From Agarophyton chilense (lineage: Eukaryota; Rhodophyta; Florideophyceae; Gracilariales; Gracilariaceae): a stretch of DNA of 64,000 nt. A program made the position numbers and the translations under genes. The notes below the pieces were generated by a model. The model was not told the origin of the DNA, ran no database searches, and saw nothing but the letters and a program-made list of their open reading frames with translations. The stretch spans positions 124,001-188,000 of the forward strand of contig JARGXX010000036.1 in the NCBI GenBank assembly GCA_030374765.1, in the 5' to 3' direction. The first letter of the stretch is position 1. Each line of letters begins with the position of its first letter. Below are positions 43,957 to 55,100 of the stretch, one piece after another.

Positions 43957-44400
43957 TTAATACACCCCTTCTCTAACAGAAACATTGGCGCTATTCCAAC
44001 GTCTCATGAATCCAGTCATGAAACGCACGCCAGAGTTCTCCACATGTGAAATGATGGCGCGAAGAGTTTGGGAATCAATCTCAAGCGGATTTTCAGAGAA
44101 TATGGGCATTCCGGGGTTTGCAGCCATTTTAATGAGCTCGGGGTGAGTTGCGGGAGGTGTAGAAATTACGACACCGTATGTGTCAGGATCCGACATGGCC
44201 TTTTTATAGGAATTGAAGCTTGCCTCTGCGTATAGCTTGCTGGCGGCAGCCTGTAGTGCTTCAAAACGGTGGCATGCGATGAAAAAATCTTATTTTGCGA
44301 GCTGGGACAGATTGGTGGAGTAGAAGTAGCCCGTCTAACCCAGTTCTAACACGAAAACCAACGTTTTTTTTCATTCTTGACGATGTTTGCAGTGTTGATA
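43957..44400 (-). pseudogene. Fragment of a Gfo/Idh/MocA-type dehydrogenase
   Basis: From 44290 downward a minus frame reads SYKKAMSDPDTYGVVISTPP, THPELIKMA, IFSENPLEI and GFMRRWNSA. These match the NAD-binding and catalytic blocks of inositol 2-dehydrogenase-like oxidoreductases: DAVVIATPxxxH, ExPLa/d and vGFxRRfd, where the family's catalytic EKP is SENP here. A second frame just upstream has NVGFRVRTGLDG, resembling the Rossmann GxGxxG start, shifted by one frame. The piece stops at 43957 after MRRWNSANVSVREGVY, well short of the roughly 330-residue family length. It is a truncated host gene relic or a captured fragment, 300 bases from Ty3-B. Confidence 0.6.
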
Positions 44401-44701
44401 TTTTTGAGTTGTTATAGATGTAGCTTCGTAATATAAATCCGTAACTCACATCGATCGAAACCGACGATTTTGTTTTGAGACAAATAAACCTCAACAAAAA
44501 AGGCCAAGTGGGCATTGACGTAGGCTATACTCGCTTTGTAGCCTTTTGTGTCGTATAGTTGCAGAAGGTCTGACCTTTGAGGATGTCAATATACCATACT
44601 GACCCTGTAGGTGATGGATGCGAGGGATTATCAGCCATGCAGCTCCGGGCGAGCTACCATCTAGGTTTTGTCAGCCACGTGTAGTATTGACATGTACCTT
44701 C

Positions 44702-45601
44702 TGAAGGACAATGCCCGTCAAGGGGGTTTTCTTCCCCGGACTTAGAGATTTCGCTCGCTTGAGTACTAGCTTGGTCTATGACAAGCTATACCTCTATTGC
44801 GTGCCGACGGCCGGTGAGGACCGGAGGTGCACACTGGTGTAACAAATGGAATACACGGATGCCGACGCGCGAGTGCGAGGCGTGCCACACGTGGCCCGGA
44901 TTCTACCAAATGGTTAGTATTATTTAGTATTATTTAGTATTATTTAGTATTTATTTAGCTACGCTATCGCTATTTAATGTCTATTTTTCGGGCTCGCGCC
45001 CACTGTCAAGGGCCGCGCGCCACACTAGTTAGGAGATTGAGCACTGCTCCCCAGTAAACACCCTCTGGGGAGATCCCAAGGAGGGAGTCTTGGCTCTGAA
45101 CTCTTCGCCTTTGGCGCGTTTTCACCGCATACTGCGTGAGCGCCTGTCGCACGTTAGTTCATCCACCCCTCTGTCGACCAGAGTGCTACCACCACCGTAG
45201 TTTCATATTTAATCGCCGACACTTGTTGTAGTCTAGCCCTTGTATAGGGTTTCGCCCCCGTTTCCTCTTGTTCTCCTTTTTGGCTCTCGTGAGTGGCCGC
45301 CTCATTCACCCCGCTGGTCCCCCCCTCAAACGAGTGTTTCCTCGCTCCTTTTCCGACAATCGCCGTGATACAGCTCCGCCTAAGATTGGTCACACCCCGG
45401 AATGTGCCGTGCTCACCTAAACACTCTAGGTATATCCCGCCGGATTGGCCTCGGTCTTACACCCGACTCCGTCGTGCCTTTCCAGAGTGGCTCTGTTTCT
45501 GTGCTCCGCTGGGACGCAACTACTCCGCCTGAGGCGTGTCTCTCAAGAGAAGAAGATCCCGAACATCTTCGTGGTGTCTCCGCTCCAAGCGTCGTCCTAC
45601 A
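44702..45601 (+). repeat. Ty3-B 5' LTR
   Basis: It contains an extended AGTATTATTTAGTATT-type tandem (about 44925-44962) that is shorter in the 3' LTR. The GC-rich middle GCCGACGCGCGAGTGCGAGG is identical in both copies. Confidence 0.85.
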
Positions 45602-45604
45602 AAC

Positions 45605-45618
45605 TGGTCTCCCGACTT
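45605..45618 (+). promoter_or_regulatory. Candidate primer-binding site of Ty3-B
   Basis: TGGTCTCCCGACTT begins three bases after the LTR. TGG pairs with the CCA end of a tRNA. The tRNA identity is not determined. Ty3-A has a related TTACCTCCC at the same place. Confidence 0.4.
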
Positions 45619-45889
45619 AGAAGTTTGAGTCGGGCACACTCAGTCACAATTAATCGGAAAGAGGACTCACAAATTGAGGTTGATCTCAGGTACCCTCTTT
45701 GAGGAAGTTTTTTGGCCCCACTAGCGGATCGGGTTTGGATACTCACGTGTAACGAATTCTGATCTCACGTCGTCCAAAGACCGTCCGAGGACGCGGTGTC
45801 AAACCGGTGCACCGGAACCCTCGCAACCATCCTGTATCCCGGTCCGTTCACGGTCTCATACCGGTGGATCGACTGTCGTTCCAGGGGGA

Positions 45890-47564
45890 ATGACCTCGAG
45901 ACCTCCTGTCTCTGATTCGACACCCCCAGCAAGTGGAGCAGGACCGGCGTCTGCTGCCGCTCAGATGCTCTCCCCTGCTAGGGACGTCACTCTCCATCCC
46001 AGCTTTGCAGCTGTGGAAGAGCAACTCCGATATACGCGGGAAGCTCAAGTCATCCTTGCAGAGCAGTTCGATTCCGTTCGCAAGAAGGTGGATGACACTG
46101 CTACGCAGGATTTTTCTGAGGACCTCCATGTCCTCCGTGCGGATACGAACTCGATTCTAGAGTCCCTTGGTAGACCCTCGGCCTTTGGCAAGGACGTCGC
46201 AGACAAGTTATTGCGCGTCCAAAGCCGTCTCGAGACGTTGGAACAAACCCTAATGTCGGGAGATGATCCGGCCGAGCCGGTTGCAGTATCCCACAAGGGA
46301 AAACATGAAGATAACGGCCAGGCTCGAAGGAAGCGAAGAAACACGGATCCCGAAACGTCGGATTCCTCATCCTCGGAGTCCGACTCTTCCGAGTCATCGA
46401 TGGAAGTTGCTCGCCGTGAGCGTTCCTCACGCTCTAAGCGGGCAACAGCCACCTATGGTGTGTTCCACGCCCGCACGAAGGGAAGGAAGCACACAGGTTT
46501 AAAGGAGCTGAAACCGACCAATTCACTCTTTAAGAAGCTCTTATCATACCAGTACTACCGTTTGGAGGACTTCTCTTTGGATCGTACACCCCGTGGTACG
46601 GGAAGAGTGAAGGACTGCACTAAGCGAATGCAGCCCTCACTACGAAACCAGTTTGTTTTCTGGAGAAGACCCAATATTGGTGTTGGATTTCTTGGCACGC
46701 TTTGTCGCGGAAGCTGACATCCTTGGAATGAACGAGGGACAGGCCTATATTGCTTTACCGTACTTCTTACGTGGGCTTGCAGAAGACCAGTATCACTCTG
46801 TCAGAGGTTCATCACGCGCCTCCGAAGGAAGGGTTACATGCTGGCCTGAAGCAGTTCAATACTTCCTGAGGTCGTATGCTACTAACTCCGCCGTTCAGCA
46901 GGCTATACTAGCCCTGCGGGACACTCGCCAACGTCCAGGCGAGTCGGAAACCGATTATTCGTCACGCCTTAACAAGGCCTTCCACCGCTGTGGCGATTTT
47001 TACCCCGCTGAAGAGCGTTGTACCATGTTTGTCGATGTTTTGGACCCGGCGATCCGGACTCTTTTTGCTCGACGTCGAGAAGATAGACCTAAAGCCACGT
47101 ATTTGGAACTAGTGCAGTTTGCTCGCGCAGAAGGTGAAGCCCTGCGCGCACGCACTCCTGGATCCAGGGTTAGGTCTGCAAAAGCGTTGATATTTCAACC
47201 GGGTACCCCGTCAGATTCGATGATCGACGAACAGGCCTCTCGAAGGGATTATGATAACGTGCAGCTAGCCCATAGCGACGTTCATTCCATCCCGACAACG
47301 GAGTTACCCTCAACCTTGGACGAGTCACAATACGTGATTGAGGATGACACGCTACTCTATGCGGATAATGGTCGCGTTCGTGCGCCACGCGTCCCACACG
47401 AGAGTGGTAATGTCTGCTTTTCGCGTCCTGGTTGGAGAGATACCCGCCCCGCGGTGAAGTTCGCCGAGCCTCACCACCCAACACTGGCTTCTGGTATGAT
47501 TCGTCATCTCTGCTACAAACCAGGCCATACATCTCCACAATGTGTGTTGTCTCTCCGAGAATAG
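45890..47564 (+). CDS. Ty3-B Gag region
   Basis: The first frame (45890-46717, 275 codons) has a Pro/Ser/Ala-rich start, a coiled-coil-like segment (about residues 60-125, EEQLRYTREAQVILAEQ), a Ser/Glu/Asp-rich tract and a basic region RRERSSRSKRA. The second (46653-47564, 303 codons) carries the capsid-type domain with VQYFLRSYATN and NKAFHRCGD, shared with Ty3-A Gag, and ends with a zinc-knuckle-like CYKPGHTSPQC. Together they occupy the normal gag position. Confidence 0.7.
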
Positions 47565-48079
47565 GCACAAGTCGTAGTCAATTACGAGGCCCTATTCCCG
47601 GAGGACAAAGCAGCTGTTCCGATTTCATCGTATATCAGTGCTCGAACGGATGTTCCCTGTCACGTGTCGCTACCCCGAGCTCAGGTAGTACCCGCACCGG
47701 AATTCCGTGTCACCGACGTGGTCGGTCACCCTACCGCATCTGCGGTACCTTCAGGACCTGATACCCAGGCGTTGCCCGCTCAACGCCCTGCGCCGCTGCC
47801 TCCGGCGGAGCAGGCCCAGAAAAACTAATTGTAGGAGTCTCCTCTCAAGGAGGGGCGCCCTCAGAGTCTAAGTCGACGGCGCCCGAGGCGTCCAAGCCTC
47901 GCTCCCCGGTCAAAATCCTTTCAAGGAAAGAGGCCGTCAATGACGTGAACTCGGAACACTTTAGTGTTCTGCGTAGTCCGTGGAAACGTGTTTCCCATAA
48001 CCGGTTCCCGGATAGAGTTCTGGTGATTGCCAAGAGAAACTAGAAGGTCTATGCTGAACTTGGACTTTCACCCCAGTTT

Positions 48080-48601
48080 ATGGTGCGACACCTTACCGTC
48101 TTAGACACCGGTGCCGGTCCGAACTTTGTCGTGGAGGAAGTGTTACCGCCTGCTTTGCAGTCTAGGATTCGCCGCGACCACGTGTTGGAGGTCGCTGACA
48201 CGAACAACAAACCGTTGGATACGGTGGGGTTCATAGAACTGGTAGTCCGCGTTGGCGCTCGCGTGGTGAAACTCGACTTCGTCGTATGTCGGAAATTAGC
48301 CACCCCAGTCATCTTGGGTTGCGACTTTTGCGACCGCTTCGTCGAAGCGATCTTCCCCCGCCAACGGCGTGTCGAGATGGAGGATGGATCGTCCACTCCG
48401 ATCGTTCGTCGTCCACTTATGCGTGCCACGAAGAAGCATGTCCCGCTACCGGCAGCACAGGAACCTGGACTAGAGAACCGTGAATCTAATAAGCTCCGCG
48501 TCACAGCGTCGTTATGCGTCCCGCCTGAGTCCCAAATGATGGTTAAAGTAACCTCCCGTCAACACGGACTCCGGGTCTTACAACCATTGTCGTCACTGTA
48601 G
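48080..48601 (+). CDS. Ty3-B protease (173 codons)
   Basis: LTVLDTGAGPNFV is the D-T-G-A active site of retropepsins. The C-terminal VILGCDFCDRFV matches the conserved ILGxDfl strand-helix. Length fits a Ty3 protease plus a linker. It would cleave the polyprotein as a dimer. Confidence 0.8.
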   Translation: MVRHLTVLDTGAGPNFVVEEVLPPALQSRIRRDHVLEVADTNNKPLDTVGFIELVVRVGARVVKLDFVVCRKLATPVILGCDFCDRFVEAIFPRQRRVEMEDGSSTPIVRRPLMRATKKHVPLPAAQEPGLENRESNKLRVTASLCVPPESQMMVKVTSRQHGLRVLQPLSSL

Positions 48602-48640
48602 GACAGGCACAGCCTCGAAATTGCAAATGGAGTCGTCCAT

Positions 48641-50485
48641 GTGGAGCCAAACCAACCGTTTCACGTGCTGATCGCCAATCTAGGGACAGTACCTCAGTAT
48701 CTGGTGAAGAACCAAGTGATAGGGTCCGTCATGCCGCACCCCATCGCTATGGTGCCGAGAAAGCTGACCGCAGCTGACGTTCTAGGACTCGTTCGCTCTA
48801 AGGAGGGGGACAGCCCGGAACCCGTTTCATCGCCGGTACCCGGGGTTCAACCTGTAACATCACGGACGCAGCCCGTTTCAACGAGTGGTGACCGCCCCGG
48901 TCCAGTCCAAGAACTCGAGGACCTGGATCTCAGCCACTTCCCGGGTTCATACCGCTATCGATTGCGAGAACTGTTGAGGGACTTCACCACTATGTGGGAC
49001 GGCTCCTTTGGTGAGATTTCCACTACGGAACACCGGATTGATTTGCTACCGGACACCCGAACCATCTCTCAGCACCCATACCGTGCCGGACCCGCCGCAC
49101 GCACGGAGGAAAAGACACAAGTGGATAAAATGCTTCGAGCAGAAGTCATTGAACCGGCTCAGTCGCCGTGGGCATCTCCAGTAGTACTGGCTCCAAAGCA
49201 GGATGGTTCCTGGAGGTTTTGCGTCGACTACCGTCGGTTGAATGCCGTCACCGTCAAGGACGTGTATCCAATCCCAAGGATGGACAAGTACATTGACTTG
49301 CTGGGCACCGCCACCGTCTTTACAACCCTGGACGCCAATTGGAGATACTGGCAAGTTCCGGTACGGAAGCAAGACCAGGATAAAACCACTTTCGCGTGTC
49401 ACTCCGGTCTCTACCGTTTCAAAGGGATGCCTTTTGGTCTTACCAACGCCCCCGCTACTTTCCAGCGAGCCATCGACATCCTATTGGCCCGCTTCAAATG
49501 CCGTACCTGCCTGGTCTACCTGGATGACATAATCGTCTTCCCAGATAATCTGGACAAACATCTCACTCATGTGAGGGACATAATGACCACGCTTCGAGAT
49601 GCGGGTGTCACTCTTAAGTTGAAGAAATGTGACTTCTTCACGGATACCGTGAAGTATCTCGGCCATGTTATCCGTCCAGGACGTGTTACAATCGAGGAGA
49701 CTCGTGTTCAGTCACTCAAAGAGGCTAAAGAACCGCGGACGCACACCGAGCTTCGTTCCTTTCTGGGACTCGCAAACGTCTACCGACGATTCATCCCGCA
49801 CTTTGCGGACAAGGCTGCACCGTTAACCGCGCTTTTGCGGAAAGCCCAACCACCAAAACTGGGCCCCTTAACCCCCGTTCAAACGGAATCTTTCAACTCT
49901 CTTAAGGATTCTGTCGTCTCCGCCCCAATCCTCTCGTTGCCCAAGCCTAGAAGGCCCTTCACCGTAGATACGGACGCCAGCGACTACCAAGTAGGTTGTG
50001 CACTGTTTCAAACTGCACCCAATGGGGAAAGACGCCCCGTAGGGTACTGGTCCCGATCGCTCAACGTCCACGAGAAGAATTACTTCGTCTCGGAGAAGGA
50101 ATGCCTTGCAATAGTGTGGGCATTACAAACATTTCGTCCCTATCTCATGGGTAATCATTTCACCGTTTTTACGGACCACGCATCACTTAGATGGCTACTC
50201 TCCATCTCGGAGCCTTCAGGCCGCTTGATGCGTTGGCGTCTCCGTCTAGCGGAATTTGACTTTGACGTGCAGTACCCAAAAGGATCGTGCAACACCCAAG
50301 CCGATGCTCTCTCCCGCTTGGTCACTACTGGCGAAGCTCTACCCGTCAAAGACGATGAAATATTCTGCTTTGCCGTGAATGGCGACGACGCTACCATCGA
50401 GGACGAAGAACAAGACACGGACCCTTCAGATTTCTGTTCCAAATTAGACGACTTTCTTCTCTCGGAAGATTCCAAGAAACCCTAA
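48641..50485 (+). CDS. Ty3-B reverse transcriptase and RNase H (614 codons)
   Basis: An intact 614-codon frame with all Ty3 RT blocks: PWASPVVLAPKQDGSWRFCV, DYRRLNAV, FTTLDANW, MPFGLTNAPATFQR, the catalytic VYLDDIIVF (about residue 293) and YLGHVIRPG. RNase H follows with VDTDASDYQVG (about 442), SEKECLAIVWA, TDHASLRWLL and the terminal NTQADALSRL. The N-terminal 100 residues form the linker after protease. The acidic tail of about 50 residues precedes integrase. It would copy the genomic RNA into DNA in the particle. Confidence 0.9.
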   Translation: MEPNQPFHVLIANLGTVPQYLVKNQVIGSVMPHPIAMVPRKLTAADVLGLVRSKEGDSPEPVSSPVPGVQPVTSRTQPVSTSGDRPGPVQELEDLDLSHFPGSYRYRLRELLRDFTTMWDGSFGEISTTEHRIDLLPDTRTISQHPYRAGPAARTEEKTQVDKMLRAEVIEPAQSPWASPVVLAPKQDGSWRFCVDYRRLNAVTVKDVYPIPRMDKYIDLLGTATVFTTLDANWRYWQVPVRKQDQDKTTFACHSGLYRFKGMPFGLTNAPATFQRAIDILLARFKCRTCLVYLDDIIVFPDNLDKHLTHVRDIMTTLRDAGVTLKLKKCDFFTDTVKYLGHVIRPGRVTIEETRVQSLKEAKEPRTHTELRSFLGLANVYRRFIPHFADKAAPLTALLRKAQPPKLGPLTPVQTESFNSLKDSVVSAPILSLPKPRRPFTVDTDASDYQVGCALFQTAPNGERRPVGYWSRSLNVHEKNYFVSEKECLAIVWALQTFRPYLMGNHFTVFTDHASLRWLLSISEPSGRLMRWRLRLAEFDFDVQYPKGSCNTQADALSRLVTTGEALPVKDDEIFCFAVNGDDATIEDEEQDTDPSDFCSKLDDFLLSEDSKKP

Positions 50486-50497
50486 CCACGGAACTTC

Positions 50498-52018
50498 GTG
50501 CCTATTAATCCAGAGGAGATGATACGGGAGCAATTCGTTTACCCGTTCTGCGCGAAGGTCCGCGCTCAACTCAATGGAGGAGGTACTCTCCCCTTTCAGG
50601 TGAATGACGCCGGATACCATGTACGGACCGTCGGATCGCACCCACAAATCGTGGTATCACATAACCTCCAGTCGAGCGTATTGCGGTTGTCGCACTACTC
50701 CAAACTGAGTGGCCACGTCGGGGGACGGAAACATTACCTCACCATACGCCGTAACTTCTACTGGCCAGCCATGGCAGTGTACTGCTACGAAACGGTGCGG
50801 TTTTGTACCGATTGCGCTCGGAACCGTGTAAAACTCCGCCGTCATGCGATGAAGTTGAAGCTGTTTCCAGCTCGCGCTCCATTGGAGATTGTGGCCATCG
50901 ATATACTCGGTCCCTTCCTTACCACTAAGCGGAATTACAAGTTCCTACTCATAATTACGGATCGCTTCTCAAAGCTGGTCCGGACCGTACCGTTACGGAA
51001 GATCTCCACTATTAGCATGGTTCACGCCTTCGTCCGATACTGGGTCTTCGTCTACGGTCCACAGGTCAACCTCCTCTCCGATAACGGGAGACAGTTCGCC
51101 TCTCGTTTCTTCGAGGATGTGTGTCGCATCTTGGACATTAAGAACCTGTTCACGAGCACTTACCACCCCCAAACTCATGGGCAGGCCCAACGGTTCAACC
51201 GGACATTACTTGCGACACTCCGTTCATACGTTGCAGACCACCCCAAAGATTGGGACTTGTTCACTGATGCGCTCACCTTTGCGTACAATACGCAGGTGCA
51301 CAGGACAACTGGATTGACGCCCTTCGAGCTGGTACTGTCTCGTACCCCACCGCCCGTGGCGCTGGAACCACAGCCCACGCTGGATGCCTTTCCGTCACCG
51401 ACTGCTTACCGCGAAGCGTGGAAAACTTGGCTTACGAAGCTCGTTCCTGCAGCACGGCGTTCAATAGACCGAGCCCAGGCCGCTTACAAGCGTGACTTTG
51501 ATACCAAAGCCCCTCGCTCGCCGCCACGTCTCGCCCCTGACGGTTATGTATTCATCCGCAAGGAGTATTGGAACCCAGAGAAGGAGAAACGCCACAAGCT
51601 GTCACCCATTGCCGACGGCCCCTTTCGGGTTATTTTGGTGGCTCCCGACACTGTCGTTGTTGACCTCGCTGGTAATCACGAACGCATCTCCCGCGATCGC
51701 GTGGAATCGGCTCCTCCACCGTTAACATCCCAACCTACTGGTGTGACTGCTCTCGTTGAAACGGATTCATCAACCCCCTTACCCCAGATCCACCCGCGTC
51801 CCTACGCGTTACCACAACCATCTCGGGGTTTGTCTGACCTTCCGCTACCCGCGGCACCCAACCCGAAAGGAATCGTGTCGCGCATTCGTCGCTCCTCCCC
51901 AGTCCACCCGACGGACACCAACTCCGGTGCATCGTCTGAGGAGGGGGAGGCGCCCTACAGCCGTCGTAATCCGGTCGATATAGTCGCGTGTCATTCTTCG
52001 CCCATCAGGGGTGCCTGA
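50498..52018 (+). CDS. Ty3-B integrase (506 codons)
   Basis: The HHCC zinc domain (HYSKLSGHVGGRKHY ... CTDCARN) is followed by the rve core (AIDILGPFL, LLSDNGRQFAS, TYHPQTHG). YNTQVHRTTGLTPFELVLS is typical of Ty3 integrases. A GPFRVILVAPDTVVVDL GPY/F-type module follows around residues 375-395. The Pro/Ser-rich C-terminus leads towards the chromodomain at 52381-52803. Confidence 0.85.
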   Translation: MPINPEEMIREQFVYPFCAKVRAQLNGGGTLPFQVNDAGYHVRTVGSHPQIVVSHNLQSSVLRLSHYSKLSGHVGGRKHYLTIRRNFYWPAMAVYCYETVRFCTDCARNRVKLRRHAMKLKLFPARAPLEIVAIDILGPFLTTKRNYKFLLIITDRFSKLVRTVPLRKISTISMVHAFVRYWVFVYGPQVNLLSDNGRQFASRFFEDVCRILDIKNLFTSTYHPQTHGQAQRFNRTLLATLRSYVADHPKDWDLFTDALTFAYNTQVHRTTGLTPFELVLSRTPPPVALEPQPTLDAFPSPTAYREAWKTWLTKLVPAARRSIDRAQAAYKRDFDTKAPRSPPRLAPDGYVFIRKEYWNPEKEKRHKLSPIADGPFRVILVAPDTVVVDLAGNHERISRDRVESAPPPLTSQPTGVTALVETDSSTPLPQIHPRPYALPQPSRGLSDLPLPAAPNPKGIVSRIRRSSPVHPTDTNSGASSEEGEAPYSRRNPVDIVACHSSPIRGA

Positions 52019-52380
52019 TACCGACGTCCTGCACCACTCGACGCAGTCGCTATCCAAACCTCAGAACGCAGCTGCAGAAAACGCCACCAACACTCGCCGA
52101 GGTGTCACCACACATGCAATACGGAATGCAAATGCGCTCGACGCACTGCAGCCTGATACAGTACGAGTGGACGACGCACCGCCAAGTACCCCGCACAGGG
52201 AGGCGGATACATCCACGGCGCCGACGCCGTACAGCCTGCCATTGGAACGCTCACGTGACTACACAGAACCTTGCCGTGGGACAGAGAGGTGCGACAATGC
52301 GCCACCGCCCCAGCGAATCTCACCGCCGAAGCGAGCTTCACCACGCCGATTAGCAGAACGACCACCCGGGTTACCCGCTG

Positions 52381-52803
52381 GTGTGGGCCCTCGAACCGGA
52401 GTGGGAAGCGCCGAAACAAGCCCGGCACTTGGGGAAAATTAATCGCCGAAGTCGGGTCGACATTCTACTCAGCCGAGGACTGTCTTGCGCGCTTCACGGT
52501 CCGACCGTAGCGAAGCCGCCCAACGCGGGATCACTTCGGTACCCCCTGGCTCAGGACGGGTACCACCCGGAAATAGCGACACCGTCATACGGCATGGCCG
52601 GGAAGTGTACATTCGGACGCATTTTGGAGCACTCCTACCACCCAAAGGGGTATATCCAATACTTGGTCCGTTGGTACGGGTACGGCCCCGAATGGGATTC
52701 AGACAAACCGATAGAGCACCTGCCTCGGTCCAAGGTGGTACAGTATCATCGTCGTACTGTCACGGCTTTGCTGGCTACCATAGACCGAGCCCAAGTGGGA
52801 TAA
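52381..52803 (+). CDS. Ty3-B chromodomain segment
   Basis: Residues 75-125 (FGRILEHSYHPKGYIQYLVR, WYGYGPEWDSDKPIEHL) fit the chromodomain pattern with the aromatic W-x-G-Y core. It is homologous in position to the Ty3-A tail. It would guide integration to chromatin marks. Confidence 0.75.
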   Translation: MWALEPEWEAPKQARHLGKINRRSRVDILLSRGLSCALHGPTVAKPPNAGSLRYPLAQDGYHPEIATPSYGMAGKCTFGRILEHSYHPKGYIQYLVRWYGYGPEWDSDKPIEHLPRSKVVQYHRRTVTALLATIDRAQVG

Positions 52804-53015
52804 GAAGACACCCGATGGGGATAAAGGAACAAAAGATCTGGATAAGGACCCTTGGAAGAAGGAGAAGATGCACAGAAGACCTGGAGAAGGACACTCAGAA
52901 GAAGTGGAAGAGAAGAAAGAAAACAAATACGTCATAGACGGAAGCAGTTTACTATTTTCGAAGTTGCTGCACACACTACCGCACAGCGGGATATACTAAC
53001 CAAGATCACAAGGGA

Positions 53016-55100
53016 TTAGTTGGAAGAACCCGGATTGCCGTGTGCGCCAACCAAATCGCTGGCGGAGGTACTCCCGCCGGTCAGGCGTGCCACGAGGGCA
53101 TCTCTCATTGTACCGATGTCGCCGCTCGCCGCTTGCGCGTTCAGTCCAACACTCCGAAGGAACTGGGAGATCACGACCGCCTCTGGGCGTATAAGAACCT
53201 CGATAACTTCCGGTTCGTCCGGCAACGCCGCCGCCACTGGATCGATGACCGCACCTGCGTGAGTCGGTCCCTGTGCCGGCTGCACCGTAGTATCGGCACC
53301 ATCCGGGTCTCCCACGTCTTCCATGACCTCGTCGCCACGGTATTAGCCCTCCTCCTCCGGGAGATCATCCCCGCCATAGGCGTAGTAGAAGTCATCCGAG
53401 TTGACCAACCCCACGGGGTGAGCGTATGGTATGCCTCGCGGAGCCATCCGGAGTGCCGACGTCTCCGCCTCGAAGCTCTCTTGCTGCTCCCATGGGTTAA
53501 AGAAGATGAACTCTCCCGCCAACGGCGTGCGAAGCCCCGGAGACCGATCAGCCCCACCGGCTTCCTGACCACGGCCGCTCTGCCGGACAGGCACGAGAGC
53601 CCAGTCGACACGTCCAATGACGTCGATGAGCTCCTGAGCTTCATCAGCGTTATTGACACCTCCAAGAGGGAGTTGAAGGTCCAGCTTCCGGATGTAACCA
53701 CGCAAGCGCGGAGGAAGATACCACAGTCGATACTGGTCGTAGGCTTCCCACAAGATGTACGCCGCGGCGCGGACTGCCAATTCGGTTAGGATCACGGACC
53801 ATAAACCGGAGTGCGGATCCTCGATGAGGTACGAGCCCAGATAGGAGAAGACTGGAGGCAACTCCACGTAACATCCCCGGCACACCTCGACGGAGGACCA
53901 CCACCCAGGCAGGGGAACGTATCGCCCGAACTGAGAGAAGGGACTAATCCGGTTTATCTCCGTGTTCTGATAAGGGACAAGGAACCCAAAGCGGGATCTG
54001 CCCCGACGCTCCTCGCGGATGAAGTTCTGTAACCACCGATATCGGGACTCACGACGAAGGTGACGAAACTCGGTATAGTATTCTACTGTGTCGGGGAATC
54101 CGATAGGCTGGTTTTTCGCGAAGTCGCGGTTGGAACTCAGAAGTGAGTGATATCATCAGCATTGTGATACGAAACGGCACACCGCGTAGGATGCCAGGAG
54201 GCAGGGTACATTGTTGGAACACGTGGTATCACGAGTGGAGTGGCTTGCAACGGCGCATGTAGTGGCGATCCACGTGGCTGGTTTTACTACCCTTTGTAGA
54301 TGTAAGTCTATTAGGGACCGTACCCATACAGTGGTTTGGCTAAGTGGCTGACCACTGGGCATTATTTACGAATTATTTGGGCACTCACCCTGGCACACAG
54401 TATATAGTGTACCAGAGGTGAGCGCCGACTCCAAGTAAAGGAGACAACATGGGCATCATGACTATTCTGTTCCTCGCTTAGGATTCCTTAACTGGAGATA
54501 CGGACGAGCTATAATAGATAGTCAGCCCCCAACCACTTCACGAGCCGTCTCGTACCTTCGTCCCATCAACGTTTTACAGTTGCACTGTTCACCCTCGCTG
54601 GCGAGTAGTGGCCTTACACCCCACTTCCAGCTCGCTGGTGTTGTAGCTCTACCACCCCTTTTCCTTCGCCGCAAGCGACCCATCGGCAGTCCGAACGCTT
54701 CCGCATTTGTCTGCTCTCTCCGTTAGAGCGGATACTACAATCGCCACGAATGATCGGGCGGACCAAGCAGATCGCTTCTTGACGCGCTCGCGGTTGACCG
54801 CGCCATGCGTTAGTTTCCAACGCCGCAAGGCGGTCACAATAGCCGATCTCACCCTGCGTCCGGTACATCCGTAGGTTGAAGCCGAACTCGTCGGGAGATG
54901 GGGTATTGAAAGTTTGCCCGGTTGATCCGTGAGTAGCCGATGCGGACGAAGGTACAATGCGCCTCTTCCGCCGACTCGCGCCTCCGCCGCAGAATCGCGT
55001 GAATGGGAACCGCCACACGGCGTCGCCAATCCCACGAAGTGGTGATCAAAGCCGGCAGCTCGCCCGGGAGACGCGCATTGCCATCAGCATACGACGCCAC
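53016..55100 (-). other. Ty3-B antisense open frames
   Basis: Several minus-strand frames fill the 2.8 kb between chromodomain and 3' LTR: 53016-53324 (Asp/Pro/Ala-rich), 53343-53885 (180 codons from GTG, with LTELAVRAAAYILWEAYDQY and an acidic end GGDDLPEEEG), and 54849-55100 (MASYADGNARLPGELPALIT). The 53343 frame stays open without an ATG up to about 54130, giving roughly 260 codons. It contains SRYRWLQNF...GFLVPY, similar to a motif in the antisense frame of Ty3-A. The block 54073-54739 in the middle also exists at 18604-19350. No family is recognised; an antisense accessory gene is the simplest reading. Confidence 0.45.
54073..54739 (+). repeat. Block shared in inverted orientation with 18604-19350
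   Basis: It spans from the antisense-frame segment to ...GGATACTACA. Similarity to the reverse complement of 18604-19350 is high over the whole length, with one short duplication in the other copy. It begins before and ends beyond any recognisable LTR-like edge, so it is treated as part of the Ty3-B 3' region. Confidence 0.6.

Noticed and set aside
54165-54739. A solo LTR (TGATAC...TACA) inserted in the Ty3-B antisense frame
   Set aside because: Similarity to the copy at 18604-19350 continues about 90 bases beyond the supposed TG edge into the antisense frame, and no target duplication is present. It is kept only as a shared block.
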